A stretch of DNA of 31,967 nucleotides from an uncultured bacterium (GTDB taxonomy: Bacteria > Cloacimonadota > Cloacimonadia > Cloacimonadales > Cloacimonadaceae): contig CALDSN010000026.1 of assembly GCA_937924555.1 (NCBI GenBank), positions 1-31,967 of the forward strand, given 5' to 3'. The position numbers and the translations under genes were made by a program. The notes beneath the pieces were generated by a model, which worked only from the letters and a program-made list of their open reading frames with translations, ran no database searches and was not told the origin of the DNA. Below, piece after piece: positions 9,235 through 17,605 of the stretch. Numbering within the stretch: position 1 is the first letter of the stretch; the number at the start of each line of letters is the position of its first letter.

Positions 9235-10201
9235 CCAGATTGTATCTTATTCCCAGTTGGTTGGTAAATCCCAAATCACCGTATGAAGACAGGGCATAAT
9301 CCAACACCCAGTTCTTCCAGTTCCATCCCATCCCCAGGCTTATCCCGGAAGTGAAAGAAAGGTCACCCCCGTTGGCATAATCTCCCGCATTGCTCCGGAA
9401 TCCTCCGCGCAACACGAATGCAGGATGCACCCTCTGCTCCAGACCCAGCTTCAGGATGTAATTCTCTCCTGTTGCCTTCATGATATCTACATTCGCCAGG
9501 GAGTTCTTGGTCAAATCTATCCCCATCCCCGCCTGAAAGGTGGTCGGCATGTTCTCTTTATACTTGGAATCGCTATAATAGCTTATCTGTGTTCCAAAAT
9601 TACGCACCGCAAGCCCAACCTTGATCTTCGGGTTCACCGTGTGGTGAATGATCCCCAAATCTATCAATGCCGCACTGGCAGAGCTATCATCAATCTGATC
9701 AAAGATAACTTTAACCGTGCCCCCAAAATCCACCGCGGGGCTGATGAACTTGGCATAACTGAATCCGGCAATAATATTCTGAGCTCCGAAGGTTTTACCC
9801 GTTTCCACCAGATCAAAGTTACTGCTTATCTCGGTGCGGTCGATAGCCCCTGAATTCCAATAATTGATGAACATCCCATAGGACTCATAGATATTGCGGG
9901 GCACCACATATTGCACAGAGCCCCCTCCACTCCCCACGAGATGGTCCATAAAAGTGCTGGAGATGCTCTTTGCCGGTACCTTCAACAGTGAGGCGGGATT
10001 GAATTGCATCCCATCATAGTTCTCCACTCTTCCGGTCATCGCCTGCCCCATTGCATTTGCTCTGGCAGAATAAATCAGCTTTAGATTAGAGAATCCTGTG
10101 GTGCCGGCATCTTGATGCTGGGCAAAAAGAGGCATAACCCAAAGCAGGTTACTTGCTAAGATGAGGATGGATAACATCCTCCAATTTATGTACCTTGTCA
10201 T
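9227..10201 (-). CDS. PorV/PorQ-like outer membrane beta-barrel protein
   Basis: From ATG 10201 it is 324 residues, opening with a signal peptide (LSILILASNLLWVMPLFAQ). The mature start resembles PorV/PorQ-family barrels: AGTTGFSNLKLIYSARANAMGQAMTG, then a FNPASL segment (FadL-like Asn-Pro-Ala), then alternating strands ending GIRYNLGE. In Bacteroidota PorV shuttles type IX secretion cargo to the surface; here that role is only inferred. ATG 10201 has AGGTGA 6 bases upstream and overlaps the EIIA gene by 53 bases, so the signal peptide is encoded inside the 3' end of the EIIA gene. An ATG at 10225 has no ribosome site. The stop overlaps the glyS start. Confidence 0.8.
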   Translation of the reverse strand: MTRYINWRMLSILILASNLLWVMPLFAQHQDAGTTGFSNLKLIYSARANAMGQAMTGRVENYDGMQFNPASLLKVPAKSISSTFMDHLVGSGGGSVQYVVPRNIYESYGMFINYWNSGAIDRTEISSNFDLVETGKTFGAQNIIAGFSYAKFISPAVDFGGTVKVIFDQIDDSSASAALIDLGIIHHTVNPKIKVGLAVRNFGTQISYYSDSKYKENMPTTFQAGMGIDLTKNSLANVDIMKATGENYILKLGLEQRVHPAFVLRGGFRSNAGDYANGGDLSFTSGISLGMGWNWKNWVLDYALSSYGDLGFTNQLGIRYNLGE

Positions 10202-10622
10202 ACAATTCACCTTCATCCGCCACATTTAAGAGGGTTTCCCTGTTTGCTTCCACTCGCAGAAACTCCGAGAGTGAGCGTAAGATCTTCATATAATCCTGAT
10301 TTGAACTTTGAGGGACAGCAATCATGAATATTAAACGAACCGGCAAGCCGTCCACACTGGTGAACTCCATCTCTTTGCGTACCATACACACCGCAATCTG
10401 CAGGCAATTCACCGTGAGGTCACGGGCATGCGGGATGGCAATACCACGCCCAATACCGGTGCTCATTATCTCCTCGCGACCCTTTACAGCCGCAAGGAAC
10501 CTATCCGGGAAGCTTAGGCATCCGCAATCGGACAACAAAGCTGCCATATAATCCAAGCATTCGCTTTTGTTCTCGAACTTCTCGACGATTTTCACCAATT
10601 CTGGTCTAAATAGTTTACTCAT
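10149..10622 (-). CDS. PTS EIIA (fructose/nitrogen type), orphan regulatory EIIA
   Basis: 157 residues, one complete PTS_EIIA_2 domain. The phospho-accepting histidine is His65 in GIGRGIAIPHAR; MAALLSDCGCL and VRLIFMIAVPQ are typical flanking elements. The family takes phosphate from HPr. No EIIB or EIIC sugar permease and no EI/HPr is nearby, so a PtsN-like regulatory role is more likely than sugar uptake. The ATG has GGTGAGATC immediately before it. It is the first gene of the eight-gene minus-strand run and overlaps the next gene by 53 bases. Upstream lie the palindromes and terminator that separate it from xdhB. A TTGACT occurs at 10679-10674, but no good -10 follows it. Confidence 0.88.
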   Translation of the reverse strand: MSKLFRPELVKIVEKFENKSECLDYMAALLSDCGCLSFPDRFLAAVKGREEIMSTGIGRGIAIPHARDLTVNCLQIAVCMVRKEMEFTSVDGLPVRLIFMIAVPQSSNQDYMKILRSLSEFLRVEANRETLLNVADEGELYDKVHKLEDVIHPHLSK

Positions 10623-10745
10623 GATCTCACCGAATATTTATGTAAAGAACATGGTTTTTTATCCCTTTCGATAAGTCAACCATTTTCTTAATCTAAACTT
10701 AACCCATTTTATGCCTTAGCCTAAGCCTTTTTTCCTCTTGTCATT

Positions 10746-10804
10746 GCATAATCATTACCTGATCATTGCTTGTTTCACAGGTAATGATCAGGCAATGATC
10801 ATGC
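10746..10804. repeat. long imperfect palindrome built of TAATGATCA units
   Basis: Left arm 10746-10769 and right arm 10781-10804 pair over 24 positions with 3 mismatches, all A/G transitions; the loop is 11 bases. Each arm contains two ATCATT/AATGAT units. It lies in the 348-base gap between the xdh operon end and the EIIA gene, beyond the terminator of xdh. A related, rearranged element is at 20781-20842. No open reading frame or transposase is associated. It could be a REP-like element, a transcript-end structure or a protein-binding array. Confidence 0.7.
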
Positions 10805-10825
10805 GCTTCTTCCCTGCAGTAATCA

Positions 10826-10882
10826 CGGTATCATTACGGACTTAATAGGCTCTTTGTCCGTAATGAGTCCGTAATAACACCG
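10826..10882. repeat. palindrome with two competing right arms
   Basis: TCATTACGGAC (10831-10841) is perfectly complementary to GTCCGTAATGA (10856-10866), with a 14-base loop. The longer left arm CGGTATCATTACGGACT (10826-10842) also pairs 15 of 17 with AGTCCGTAATAACACCG (10866-10882). One left arm can therefore form two mutually exclusive hairpins. It follows 21 bases after the preceding palindrome and shares its TCATTA/TAATGA core. Confidence 0.65.
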
Positions 10883-10889
10883 CAGTATC

Positions 10890-10930
10890 ACCAAGAAAGC
10901 AAAAGAGGAGTGTTTTGCAACAACTCCTCT
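10890..10930 (-). terminator. rho-independent terminator after xdhB
   Basis: Reading the minus strand, AGAGGAGT (10930-10923) pairs perfectly with ACTCCTCT (10911-10904) across an 11-base loop, followed by TTTGCTTTCTT. It starts 40 bases after the xdhB stop, the expected place for the end of the mtnA-xdhB operon. The U tract is interrupted, so strength is uncertain. Confidence 0.65.
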
Positions 10931-10970
10931 GTAATATGGAATAATACCTTTATTGATTGGCTGCTAATAC

Positions 10971-13241
10971 TTAATAGATGGCTTTCAATATTGCTTCCGG
11001 GGTGGCAGGGAAACTAAGCTGAGCTTCCGGTTTAACTGCCTGCACCGCATCTTGTAAGGCAAAGAATACTGCCAAACCATAAATCAAGGGTGGCTCACCC
11101 GTTGCCTTGGAGCCAAACACACTTGCCTCTTTGGAAAGAGACGGCATAATCTCAATATGAAAGCTCTCGGGGATGTCGCGAATCCCGGGGATTTTGTAAG
11201 TAGAGGGATTGGCACTGATGTAACGCCCTTTTTCGTCCCACTTGAGATCCTCCATCGTACACCAACCATAGCCCTGTACAGCGGCACCGGCAATCTGACC
11301 CAAGTCTATCCGCTCCTGCAGGCTCTGTCCGTTTTCGTGAACAATATACAGCTTCTTCAAATCATGTTCACCCATGCGGCAATCGAGCTCCACTTCAGCC
11401 AAAGCTGCGCCATATACATAGTAATGGAATGGGTGTCCCTTCCCCACTTCGCGGTCGAACCACAAATCCGGGGTGCGATAATAACCATAGGCACCGAGGG
11501 GAATCCGCTCCACATAGGCAAAAGAGACCAGTTCTTTGAAGCTGATAGATGCTTCAGGTTTATCGTGAACATAGATGCGCTGCTCGGAGAACAATATATC
11601 CTGCGGGTTGAAACTAAAGCCGAAGTTCTTTTCCAACAGCTTGGCAGCCGGTTCGCGCAGTTGTTCCCGCAGCTTTTCTGCAGCGATGCGGGCGGCATTG
11701 CCGTTGATGTCGCTTCCCGTGGAGGCTGCTGTGGGCGAGGCATTCCCCACTCTTTGCGTGTTACTGCTCTCCACTCGGATATCGTCCACGGAGATGCCCA
11801 ACACGCGGGAAACCACAATGGCTACCTTGGTACTAAGCTCCTGCCCCATCTCCACCCCACCGGTGCTGACGGATACACTGCCGTCAATGTAAATCCAGAT
11901 AAGGGCAGAGCCTTGGTTCAGCAATGCCGTGGTAAAGGAGATGCCAAACTTCACGGGGACAATGCCCAAACCGCGTTTACGGTGCGGATTAGCGGAGTTA
12001 AAGGCTTTCACTTCCTCCACCAGGCTTTGGTAAAATGAGTTGTCGCTAAGCTTATTGTAGATGGCTTCGATATTGCACTCTTTAATCTCTTGGTTGTATG
12101 GAGTAATGTCGCCGTTCTGATAGGCATTAATCCTGCGGATGGCAAGAGGATTCAAGCCAAGCTTGTTGGCAATCTGTTGCATGATGCTTTCGATAACAAA
12201 GATGCCCTGCGGTGCGCCAAAACCACGGAAAGCGGTATTGGGAGGCAGATTGGTACGGCAGGCTCTCCCACGGATGCGGGCATTGGGGATGTGATAGGCA
12301 TTCTCGGCATGGAACATCGCCCGTTCCAATATGGCAACGGATAAATCGGCATAGGCACCGCCATTGGCAAGCAGTTGGAGGTCATAGGCAAGGATTTTGC
12401 CCTTGTCGTCATAAGCAACCTTCCACAGGCTGGTGAAGGGGTGACGCTTGCCCGTGGCACGCATATCCTCATCACGGGTCAGCTTCACCTGCACAGGTTT
12501 ACGGCACACAAAGGCAGCTAAAGCAGCCATGCTTGCCCAAATGGTAGCAGCACGTTCCTTACCGCCAAAAGCTCCGCCCAAACGAGGAACCTCCACCACG
12601 ATATCATGCGCGGGGATGCCCAGCAGGTGGGACACAACTTCCTGCACTTCCATAGTGCTTTGGGTGGCACACTGTAGCAACAGCCGGCTGTCCTCAAAGG
12701 GAATAGCTCTGCAACGCTGACCCTCCATATAGAAATGCTCTTGCCCTGAATTGTGAGTTTTGCCTTCCATGATGTGCACGGCAGAGGCAAAAACAGCATC
12801 CACATTACCGCACTCTATCTTACGCTCGGGAACATACCACTCTCCGGCTGCATCAGCATCCTCTGCTTCAAGGAGTAAAGGAAGTTCCTCGTAACTAAGC
12901 TGAATGAGTTTGGCTGCCTCTTCAGCTACTGCTTCATCCTCCGCCAACACCATTGCCAATGGTTGCCATGCGTACATAATAATCTCAGTGGGGAAAAGAG
13001 GTTCATCCTTGATAACATGCCCAATCATATTCGCAGCGGGAATATCCTTTGCGCTCAGGATGCGATGCACTCCCGGATACGCCTCTGCTTTGCTGAAATC
13101 AAGCTTGGTGATGCGGGCATGAGCCACGGGAGAAAAGAGAAACTTAGCATGCAGCATGCCGTTAATCGGTGCTTCGTCAGCAATGAAATGCGAACGTCCG
13201 GTGAGGTGTAGTTTACCGCTGATATGCTTGTTTTGCTTCAT
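10971..13241 (-). CDS. xdhB: xanthine dehydrogenase-type molybdenum-cofactor subunit
   Basis: 756 residues, the molybdopterin-binding large subunit of the two-subunit xanthine dehydrogenase form. Family residues for purine hydroxylation appear present: Glu229 in GGAFGGKE (bovine Glu802), Arg339 in NTAFRGFGAPQG (bovine Arg880) and the catalytic base Glu716 in ATGEPP (bovine Glu1261). GVEMGQELSTKV and the GSKATGEPPLIYGLAV block bind the cofactor. This favours purines (hypoxanthine/xanthine) over aldehydes or CO as substrate. The start forms an ATGA overlap with xdhA, so the two subunits are translationally coupled at near-equal amounts. No xdhC cofactor-insertion gene is nearby. A terminator follows. 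Confidence 0.93.
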   Translation of the reverse strand: MKQNKHISGKLHLTGRSHFIADEAPINGMLHAKFLFSPVAHARITKLDFSKAEAYPGVHRILSAKDIPAANMIGHVIKDEPLFPTEIIMYAWQPLAMVLAEDEAVAEEAAKLIQLSYEELPLLLEAEDADAAGEWYVPERKIECGNVDAVFASAVHIMEGKTHNSGQEHFYMEGQRCRAIPFEDSRLLLQCATQSTMEVQEVVSHLLGIPAHDIVVEVPRLGGAFGGKERAATIWASMAALAAFVCRKPVQVKLTRDEDMRATGKRHPFTSLWKVAYDDKGKILAYDLQLLANGGAYADLSVAILERAMFHAENAYHIPNARIRGRACRTNLPPNTAFRGFGAPQGIFVIESIMQQIANKLGLNPLAIRRINAYQNGDITPYNQEIKECNIEAIYNKLSDNSFYQSLVEEVKAFNSANPHRKRGLGIVPVKFGISFTTALLNQGSALIWIYIDGSVSVSTGGVEMGQELSTKVAIVVSRVLGISVDDIRVESSNTQRVGNASPTAASTGSDINGNAARIAAEKLREQLREPAAKLLEKNFGFSFNPQDILFSEQRIYVHDKPEASISFKELVSFAYVERIPLGAYGYYRTPDLWFDREVGKGHPFHYYVYGAALAEVELDCRMGEHDLKKLYIVHENGQSLQERIDLGQIAGAAVQGYGWCTMEDLKWDEKGRYISANPSTYKIPGIRDIPESFHIEIMPSLSKEASVFGSKATGEPPLIYGLAVFFALQDAVQAVKPEAQLSFPATPEAILKAIY

Positions 13242-14704
13242 GATAGCACCTCCTTAAGTTCGTCCAGATAGGCAAGAATGTGGGTATAGATAAGCCTGCT
13301 GCGGTATTCTGCGCTACCGCGAACATCGCTTAAAGGCTCAAACTCTGCCTTCACTGCTTCTGCTATATCATCTGCAATAAGTTCGTTAATGGCTTTGCCG
13401 TTTAACATGGTTCCAAACACGGCAGAAAGCATGGGGGTTGCCGCCACTCCGCCAAGTGCCAATACTGCATTGCCAATGTGGCTTCCATCCATTTCCACAC
13501 GGATAACGGACACTACCGCAGAAATATCCACAGATTTGCGTTTTGCGCTCTTATGGCTTCTGATAAAACACCCCCTTGGCTGAGGAGGAAGGATTATCTC
13601 GCGGATAATCTCCCCCTTCTTAAGGGCAGTTTGGCGATAGGAGACGAAGAACTCTCGGATGGGGACATTGCGAACCTCCAGCTCACTTTGCAGGATAAGA
13701 ATGGCATCCAGAGCAAGCAGCATGGGCAGGCTGTCCCCGATGGGGGAAGCATTGGCGATGTTCCCGCCCAATGTGCCGAAGTTACGAATCTGCTGGGATG
13801 CTATTTGGGAGATAAGCTTATGCAGAGCGGGGTAATCATGCTTCACTATCCATGAATCTAGCAGCTGACTATAGGTAACGGCACTGCCAATATGTAAGCC
13901 ATCTTGTTGCAGGTATATGCGTTGTAATTGCGGGATGCGGGTAAGGTCTATCAGAATGGGGAAACTCTTACGGCTGATGTTCATCTGTACCATCAAGTCA
14001 GTGCCCCCGGCAATGAAGCGACTATCAGGCTCTACAGCATGAATATCGAAGAGACTTTTGAAGTCCTCGGGAACCATATATCTCTGCACCAATCTCGGAG
14101 AACCGCTTGCTTCTAGAATCATGGTAGCAGCTTGATTAAAGCTAAACAGCTCTTGTTCCACAGCTCTGCACCAATCGGGCACAATGTCCGCGGGTGCATA
14201 GTTTGCTGCAATCTCCTCGGCTGCATCCAGAATGGATTGATAACCTGTGCAACGGCAAAGGTTGCCCTCCAGGGCAGAGAAGATGGTTTCTTTATCAGGA
14301 TGCTTGTGGGTAGCGAAAAGAGCAAACATGCTCATCACAAAGCCAGGAGTGCAGTAACCGCACTGGGTGCCATGATGCTCCAGTAATGCCTGTTGAATGA
14401 TGTGGAGTCTTTCTGGTTCACCCATACCTTCCACGGTTATCAAATGCCTGCCATGCAGCTTAGCCGCAGGATACAAGCATGAGGTAATAGCTTCATAAAC
14501 GATATTCCCCTCTTTGGGGTAAGCTATCACCACCGTACATGCACCGCAATCGCCTTCGTTGCAACTGCATTTGGTGCCGTGCATCTGCTTGGTCTGGGTT
14601 AGCCAATCCAGGGTGCTCAGCCCCGCAGGAATGGTCTCTATGGTCAGTTTCCCATTAAGATAAAAAGTTATCCGGTTCGCTGATTCTCTTTGAGTTTCAA
14701 TCAT
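13238..14704 (-). CDS. xdhA: xanthine dehydrogenase-type FeS/FAD subunit
   Basis: 488 residues carrying the electron-transfer half of the enzyme. Residues 11-90 form a plant-type [2Fe-2S] ferredoxin domain (Cys48, Cys53, Cys56, Cys76). Residues 90-165 form the helical [2Fe-2S] domain (CGYC at 115-118, CRC at 150-152). From about 210 comes the FAD-binding domain (FIAGGTDLMVQM; GTLGGNIANASPIGDSLP) and its C-terminal CO-dehydrogenase-flavoprotein-like domain. Electrons from the Mo centre pass through both clusters to FAD. Only 11 bases (GGCAGGTAAAG, which serves as ribosome site) separate it from smpB. It overlaps xdhB by ATGA. Confidence 0.93.
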   Translation of the reverse strand: MIETQRESANRITFYLNGKLTIETIPAGLSTLDWLTQTKQMHGTKCSCNEGDCGACTVVIAYPKEGNIVYEAITSCLYPAAKLHGRHLITVEGMGEPERLHIIQQALLEHHGTQCGYCTPGFVMSMFALFATHKHPDKETIFSALEGNLCRCTGYQSILDAAEEIAANYAPADIVPDWCRAVEQELFSFNQAATMILEASGSPRLVQRYMVPEDFKSLFDIHAVEPDSRFIAGGTDLMVQMNISRKSFPILIDLTRIPQLQRIYLQQDGLHIGSAVTYSQLLDSWIVKHDYPALHKLISQIASQQIRNFGTLGGNIANASPIGDSLPMLLALDAILILQSELEVRNVPIREFFVSYRQTALKKGEIIREIILPPQPRGCFIRSHKSAKRKSVDISAVVSVIRVEMDGSHIGNAVLALGGVAATPMLSAVFGTMLNGKAINELIADDIAEAVKAEFEPLSDVRGSAEYRSRLIYTHILAYLDELKEVLS

Positions 14705-14715
14705 CTTTACCTGCC

Positions 14716-15153
14716 TTATTTCTCGTCACGAGCTTTCTCGCGTTCCAAGTCTTTCTTCTGCAAGCTATCCCTCTTGTCAAAGTACTTCTTGCCTTTTGCC
14801 AGAGCTAGGCTCACCTTGCAATAGCCTTTGTCGTTGATATACATTTCCAAAGGGACCAGGGTCATGCCCTGCTCTTCCACCTTGGCTTTAAGTCTCTTTA
14901 TCTCGCTTTTATGCATCAGCAGCCTGCGGGGACGCTCTGCTTCGTGGTTAAAGAAAGTTGCCTTCTCCCAGGGACTGATATGCAGATTGACGAGTATGCA
15001 TTGCCCATCCACCACCTTGGCATAGCTGTCTTTGAAGTTCACCATGCCGGCACGAATGGACTTTATCTCTGTGCCTTTTAGCGAGATGCCTGCTTCATAC
15101 TTCTGAATAACGAAGTACTCATGCAAGGCTCGTCTGTTCTTTATCGATTTCAT
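14716..15153 (-). CDS. smpB: SsrA-binding protein SmpB
   Basis: Partner of tmRNA in trans-translation, rescuing stalled ribosomes. 145 residues, slightly short of the usual 150-160. Conserved features: KNRRALHEYFVIQKYEAGISLKGTEIKSIR near the N-terminus, the DSYAKV strand, EAERPRRLLMHKSEI, and the basic C-terminal tail KGKKYFDKRDSLQKKDLER that reaches into the decoding centre. It is placed unusually: its ATG overlaps the deaminase stop (ATGA), and xdhA begins 11 bases after its stop, so a translation-quality gene lies inside a purine/methylthioadenosine operon. No ssrA RNA was recognised in the window. Confidence 0.96.
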   Translation of the reverse strand: MKSIKNRRALHEYFVIQKYEAGISLKGTEIKSIRAGMVNFKDSYAKVVDGQCILVNLHISPWEKATFFNHEAERPRRLLMHKSEIKRLKAKVEEQGMTLVPLEMYINDKGYCKVSLALAKGKKYFDKRDSLQKKDLEREKARDEK

Positions 15154-16469
15154 GTGTTAATCTCTCTTAGTATTTGTCCTTTGTATTGCGTTGCTTTGGC
15201 TTGTAGGTCGCCTTCACTAACCCTGCAAAGGTGACGGTTGCGCATAACCGATACCCCGTTTACTATGCAATCCCTGACACTACTGCTACTTAAGGCATAA
15301 ACCAAATGGGAGTATGGATTGTAAACGGGTTGATTCTCCGGCTCTTGTAGTGAGATAACAGCAATATCAGCAAGCTTGCCAACTTCCAGAGAACCGATGT
15401 CGTTTTGCCTGCCCAATGCCTTGGCAGCGTTCACAGTCACCATGGCAAAAGCATCCCTGGCAGGAAGAAACTCTGGATCCTGGTTCAGGGCTTTATGCAG
15501 CTTGGCAGTGAGGGAAAGCTCAACCAACAGGTCAAGGTTGTTGTTACTCGCCACTCCATCGGTTGCCAGGCTAAGGTTTATTTTGTGCTCGGTGTATGCT
15601 TTCAGCGGAGCAAACCCGGAGACCAGCTTAAGGTTACTCTCTGTGCAAACGGCAATGCTGCTTTTTCCCTTTGCGGCAAGCAGTTCCATCTCTGCTTCAT
15701 CCACCCAGATGCCGTGTGCCAGAACGTTCGGGACATCCAACAATCCTAATGAGTTGAGGTATTCAACGGGCTTCATACCATGCTCTTTGATGCAGTTCTG
15801 CCGTTCCTGCTCCGTCTCAGAGAGGTGCATATGCAGCATGAATCCTTGCTCTGATGCTACCTCTGCACACTTAGCCAAGCTTGCCTTGGAGCAGGTGTAT
15901 ATGGAGTGTGGTGCAAGACTGAAGCTTATTAGGGGTTCGTTCCGATATTGTTCTTGAAGTTCCAGTATCTTGCTGCCTATCCCATGTTCGGCAGTGGCAA
16001 GGCTTCCGCTGGGGTCAATCAAGGCTTCGCTTACCACCACTCGCAAGCCTGCTTCCTTGCAAGCATTGGCTATGGAAGCCATGTGGAAATACATATCATT
16101 GCTGCAAGTTATGCCATTCTTTATCATCTCCGCAGCACCGTGAAGAGTTGCGTCAAACACGAAATCTGCATTCACCAGCTTAGCTTCCAGGGGCCAAATG
16201 AACTCCTGCAACCATTTGTGCAGAGGCAAATCATCCGCCAAACCACGGAAATAGGTCATGGGAAGATGAGAATGGGTGTTTATCAAGCCGGGTACCACCA
16301 GGCAATTTGTGGCATCAATCCGCTCCTTGGCTTCATATGCGGAGCTTTGCCGCGGGAAGATTGCCTCTATCCTGCTGCCCACAATCCCGATGCAGTGTTC
16401 CTCCAACACGCGGAAACTTCCGTCCATCGTAACAAGGCAGCCTCCTTCAATCACCAGGTCGAAGCTCAT
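15150..16469 (-). CDS. mtaD: amidohydrolase, probable 5'-methylthioadenosine/S-adenosylhomocysteine deaminase
   Basis: 439 residues of the metal-dependent amidohydrolase superfamily, a TIM barrel flanked by a beta-sandwich. Metal ligands: HSH (66-68) in PGLINTHSHLPMTYF, His in LHMHLSETEQE, His in NVLAHGIWV and Asp in LATDGVASNNNLD. The NTHSHLPM, PHSIYTCS and HLSETEQE combination is that of the MTA/SAH deaminases (Thermotoga TM0936 type), which convert methylthioadenosine to methylthioinosine. An N-ethylammeline- or guanine-deaminase-like specificity cannot be excluded from sequence alone. The neighbouring mtnA strongly supports methylthioadenosine. The start overlaps the mtnA stop (ATGA) and the stop overlaps smpB (ATGA). 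Confidence 0.85.
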   Translation of the reverse strand: MSFDLVIEGGCLVTMDGSFRVLEEHCIGIVGSRIEAIFPRQSSAYEAKERIDATNCLVVPGLINTHSHLPMTYFRGLADDLPLHKWLQEFIWPLEAKLVNADFVFDATLHGAAEMIKNGITCSNDMYFHMASIANACKEAGLRVVVSEALIDPSGSLATAEHGIGSKILELQEQYRNEPLISFSLAPHSIYTCSKASLAKCAEVASEQGFMLHMHLSETEQERQNCIKEHGMKPVEYLNSLGLLDVPNVLAHGIWVDEAEMELLAAKGKSSIAVCTESNLKLVSGFAPLKAYTEHKINLSLATDGVASNNNLDLLVELSLTAKLHKALNQDPEFLPARDAFAMVTVNAAKALGRQNDIGSLEVGKLADIAVISLQEPENQPVYNPYSHLVYALSSSSVRDCIVNGVSVMRNRHLCRVSEGDLQAKATQYKGQILREINT

Positions 16470-17500
16470 CCTTGCACCTTCAATGCTGCTTCCTGGGGCT
16501 TAAACGTTCCCTTGTTGGTAATAATCCCCGTGATATACTTCGCCGGAGTGATATCAAATGACGGGTTTAGGGCAGGCGAACTGGGGTTGCACACCATATT
16601 GTCATTAACCAGCTTGATCTCATCCTCGCTGCGTATCTCAATGGGGATGTCCGCACCTTCTTTGCATGAGAAATCAAAAGTGGTGAGCGGAGCAGCAATG
16701 TAGAACGGTATCTTATGCTCATGAGCAAGGATTGCCTTCTCATAAGTGCCTATCTTGTTGGCGATATCACCATTCAAGCACACCCTGTCCGTTCCGGTGA
16801 TAACAAGGTCTATCTCCTTCTTCCAGAAGTAGAATCCTGCGGCAGAATCCGTAATAATGGCATGCGGAATCCCTTCCTGCTCTAGTTCCCAAGCGGTCAA
16901 TCTTCCGCCTTGGAACCTTGGTCGAGTCTCATCCACATACACAAAGATGTCCTTTTTCTGCTTGTGCGCCACGCGGATAACCGAAAGAGCCGTCCCCCAA
17001 TCCACGGTTGCCAAAGCTCCCGCATTACAATGAGTAAGTATCCTGGCTCCATGTGGTACAAGCTCAGCTCCAATCTTGCCAATCTCGTGACAATCCTCAG
17101 CGCTTTTATTGGCGAATTCCTTCGCACTTAGTATCGCCACCTGCCTGGCATGCGCATAATCAGGGATGAATTTGAGGGTGTTCTCATACACATAGTTCAA
17201 ACCGTTATTCAGGTCTATAGCGGTGGGACGTGTGGCAAGCAGCACATCTTTGGCAGTCCGCAAGTACCCGCGAAAGCCATCCACGGGAGCGTGCAACGCC
17301 GCAAGAGCCATGGCATAAGCTCCTGCCGCACCAATAGCCGGGGCACCTCGCACGGTCATATTCCGTATCGCTTCGGCAACTTCAGCAAATTCGGCAAACT
17401 CCGCAATGGCAAAAGCAAGGGGAAGCTTGTTCTGATCTATCATCTTTACCCGGTCGTATTCGTACCAAACCGAGCGGTAATCTTTTCCATTTATCTGCAT
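16466..17500 (-). CDS. mtnA: S-methyl-5-thioribose-1-phosphate isomerase
   Basis: 344 residues. It isomerises methylthioribose-1-phosphate to methylthioribulose-1-phosphate in methionine salvage. TVRGAPAIGAAGAYAMALA (49-67), THCNAGALATVDWGTAL with catalytic Cys158, DETRPRFQGGRLTAWEL, and GTDRVCLNGDIANKIGTY with catalytic Asp238 are the family blocks; Bacillus MtnA uses Cys160 and Asp240. The paralogous eIF2B-alpha-like ribose-1,5-bisphosphate isomerases share the fold, so a dual role is possible. AGGAG lies 5 bases before the ATG. It is the first gene of the operon with mtaD, smpB and xdhAB. No other mtn gene is in view, so what happens to the product is open. Confidence 0.93.
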   Translation of the reverse strand: MQINGKDYRSVWYEYDRVKMIDQNKLPLAFAIAEFAEFAEVAEAIRNMTVRGAPAIGAAGAYAMALAALHAPVDGFRGYLRTAKDVLLATRPTAIDLNNGLNYVYENTLKFIPDYAHARQVAILSAKEFANKSAEDCHEIGKIGAELVPHGARILTHCNAGALATVDWGTALSVIRVAHKQKKDIFVYVDETRPRFQGGRLTAWELEQEGIPHAIITDSAAGFYFWKKEIDLVITGTDRVCLNGDIANKIGTYEKAILAHEHKIPFYIAAPLTTFDFSCKEGADIPIEIRSEDEIKLVNDNMVCNPSSPALNPSFDITPAKYITGIITNKGTFKPQEAALKVQG

Positions 17501-17605
17501 CCAATCTCCTGTGGGATAAAGCGTAATCCACTAATGCTATTTGTTTGCAAAGCGGGATTTTCGTCAACATCTTTCTCTTCCTGCTGCTCCCGCTCGAGTT
17601 CTTTT

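Noticed and set aside
10741..10930. CRISPR array
   Set aside because: The repeats are inverted and nested with differing arms, not direct repeats with regular spacers, and no cas gene is near.
11157..12038. 293-residue plus-strand frame inside xdhB
   Set aside because: Entirely opposite a gene with all catalytic residues of the family in place; the translation has no family resemblance.
15948..16703. 251-residue plus-strand frame across the mtaD/mtnA junction
   Set aside because: It runs opposite two well-conserved genes and shows no motif or ribosome site.
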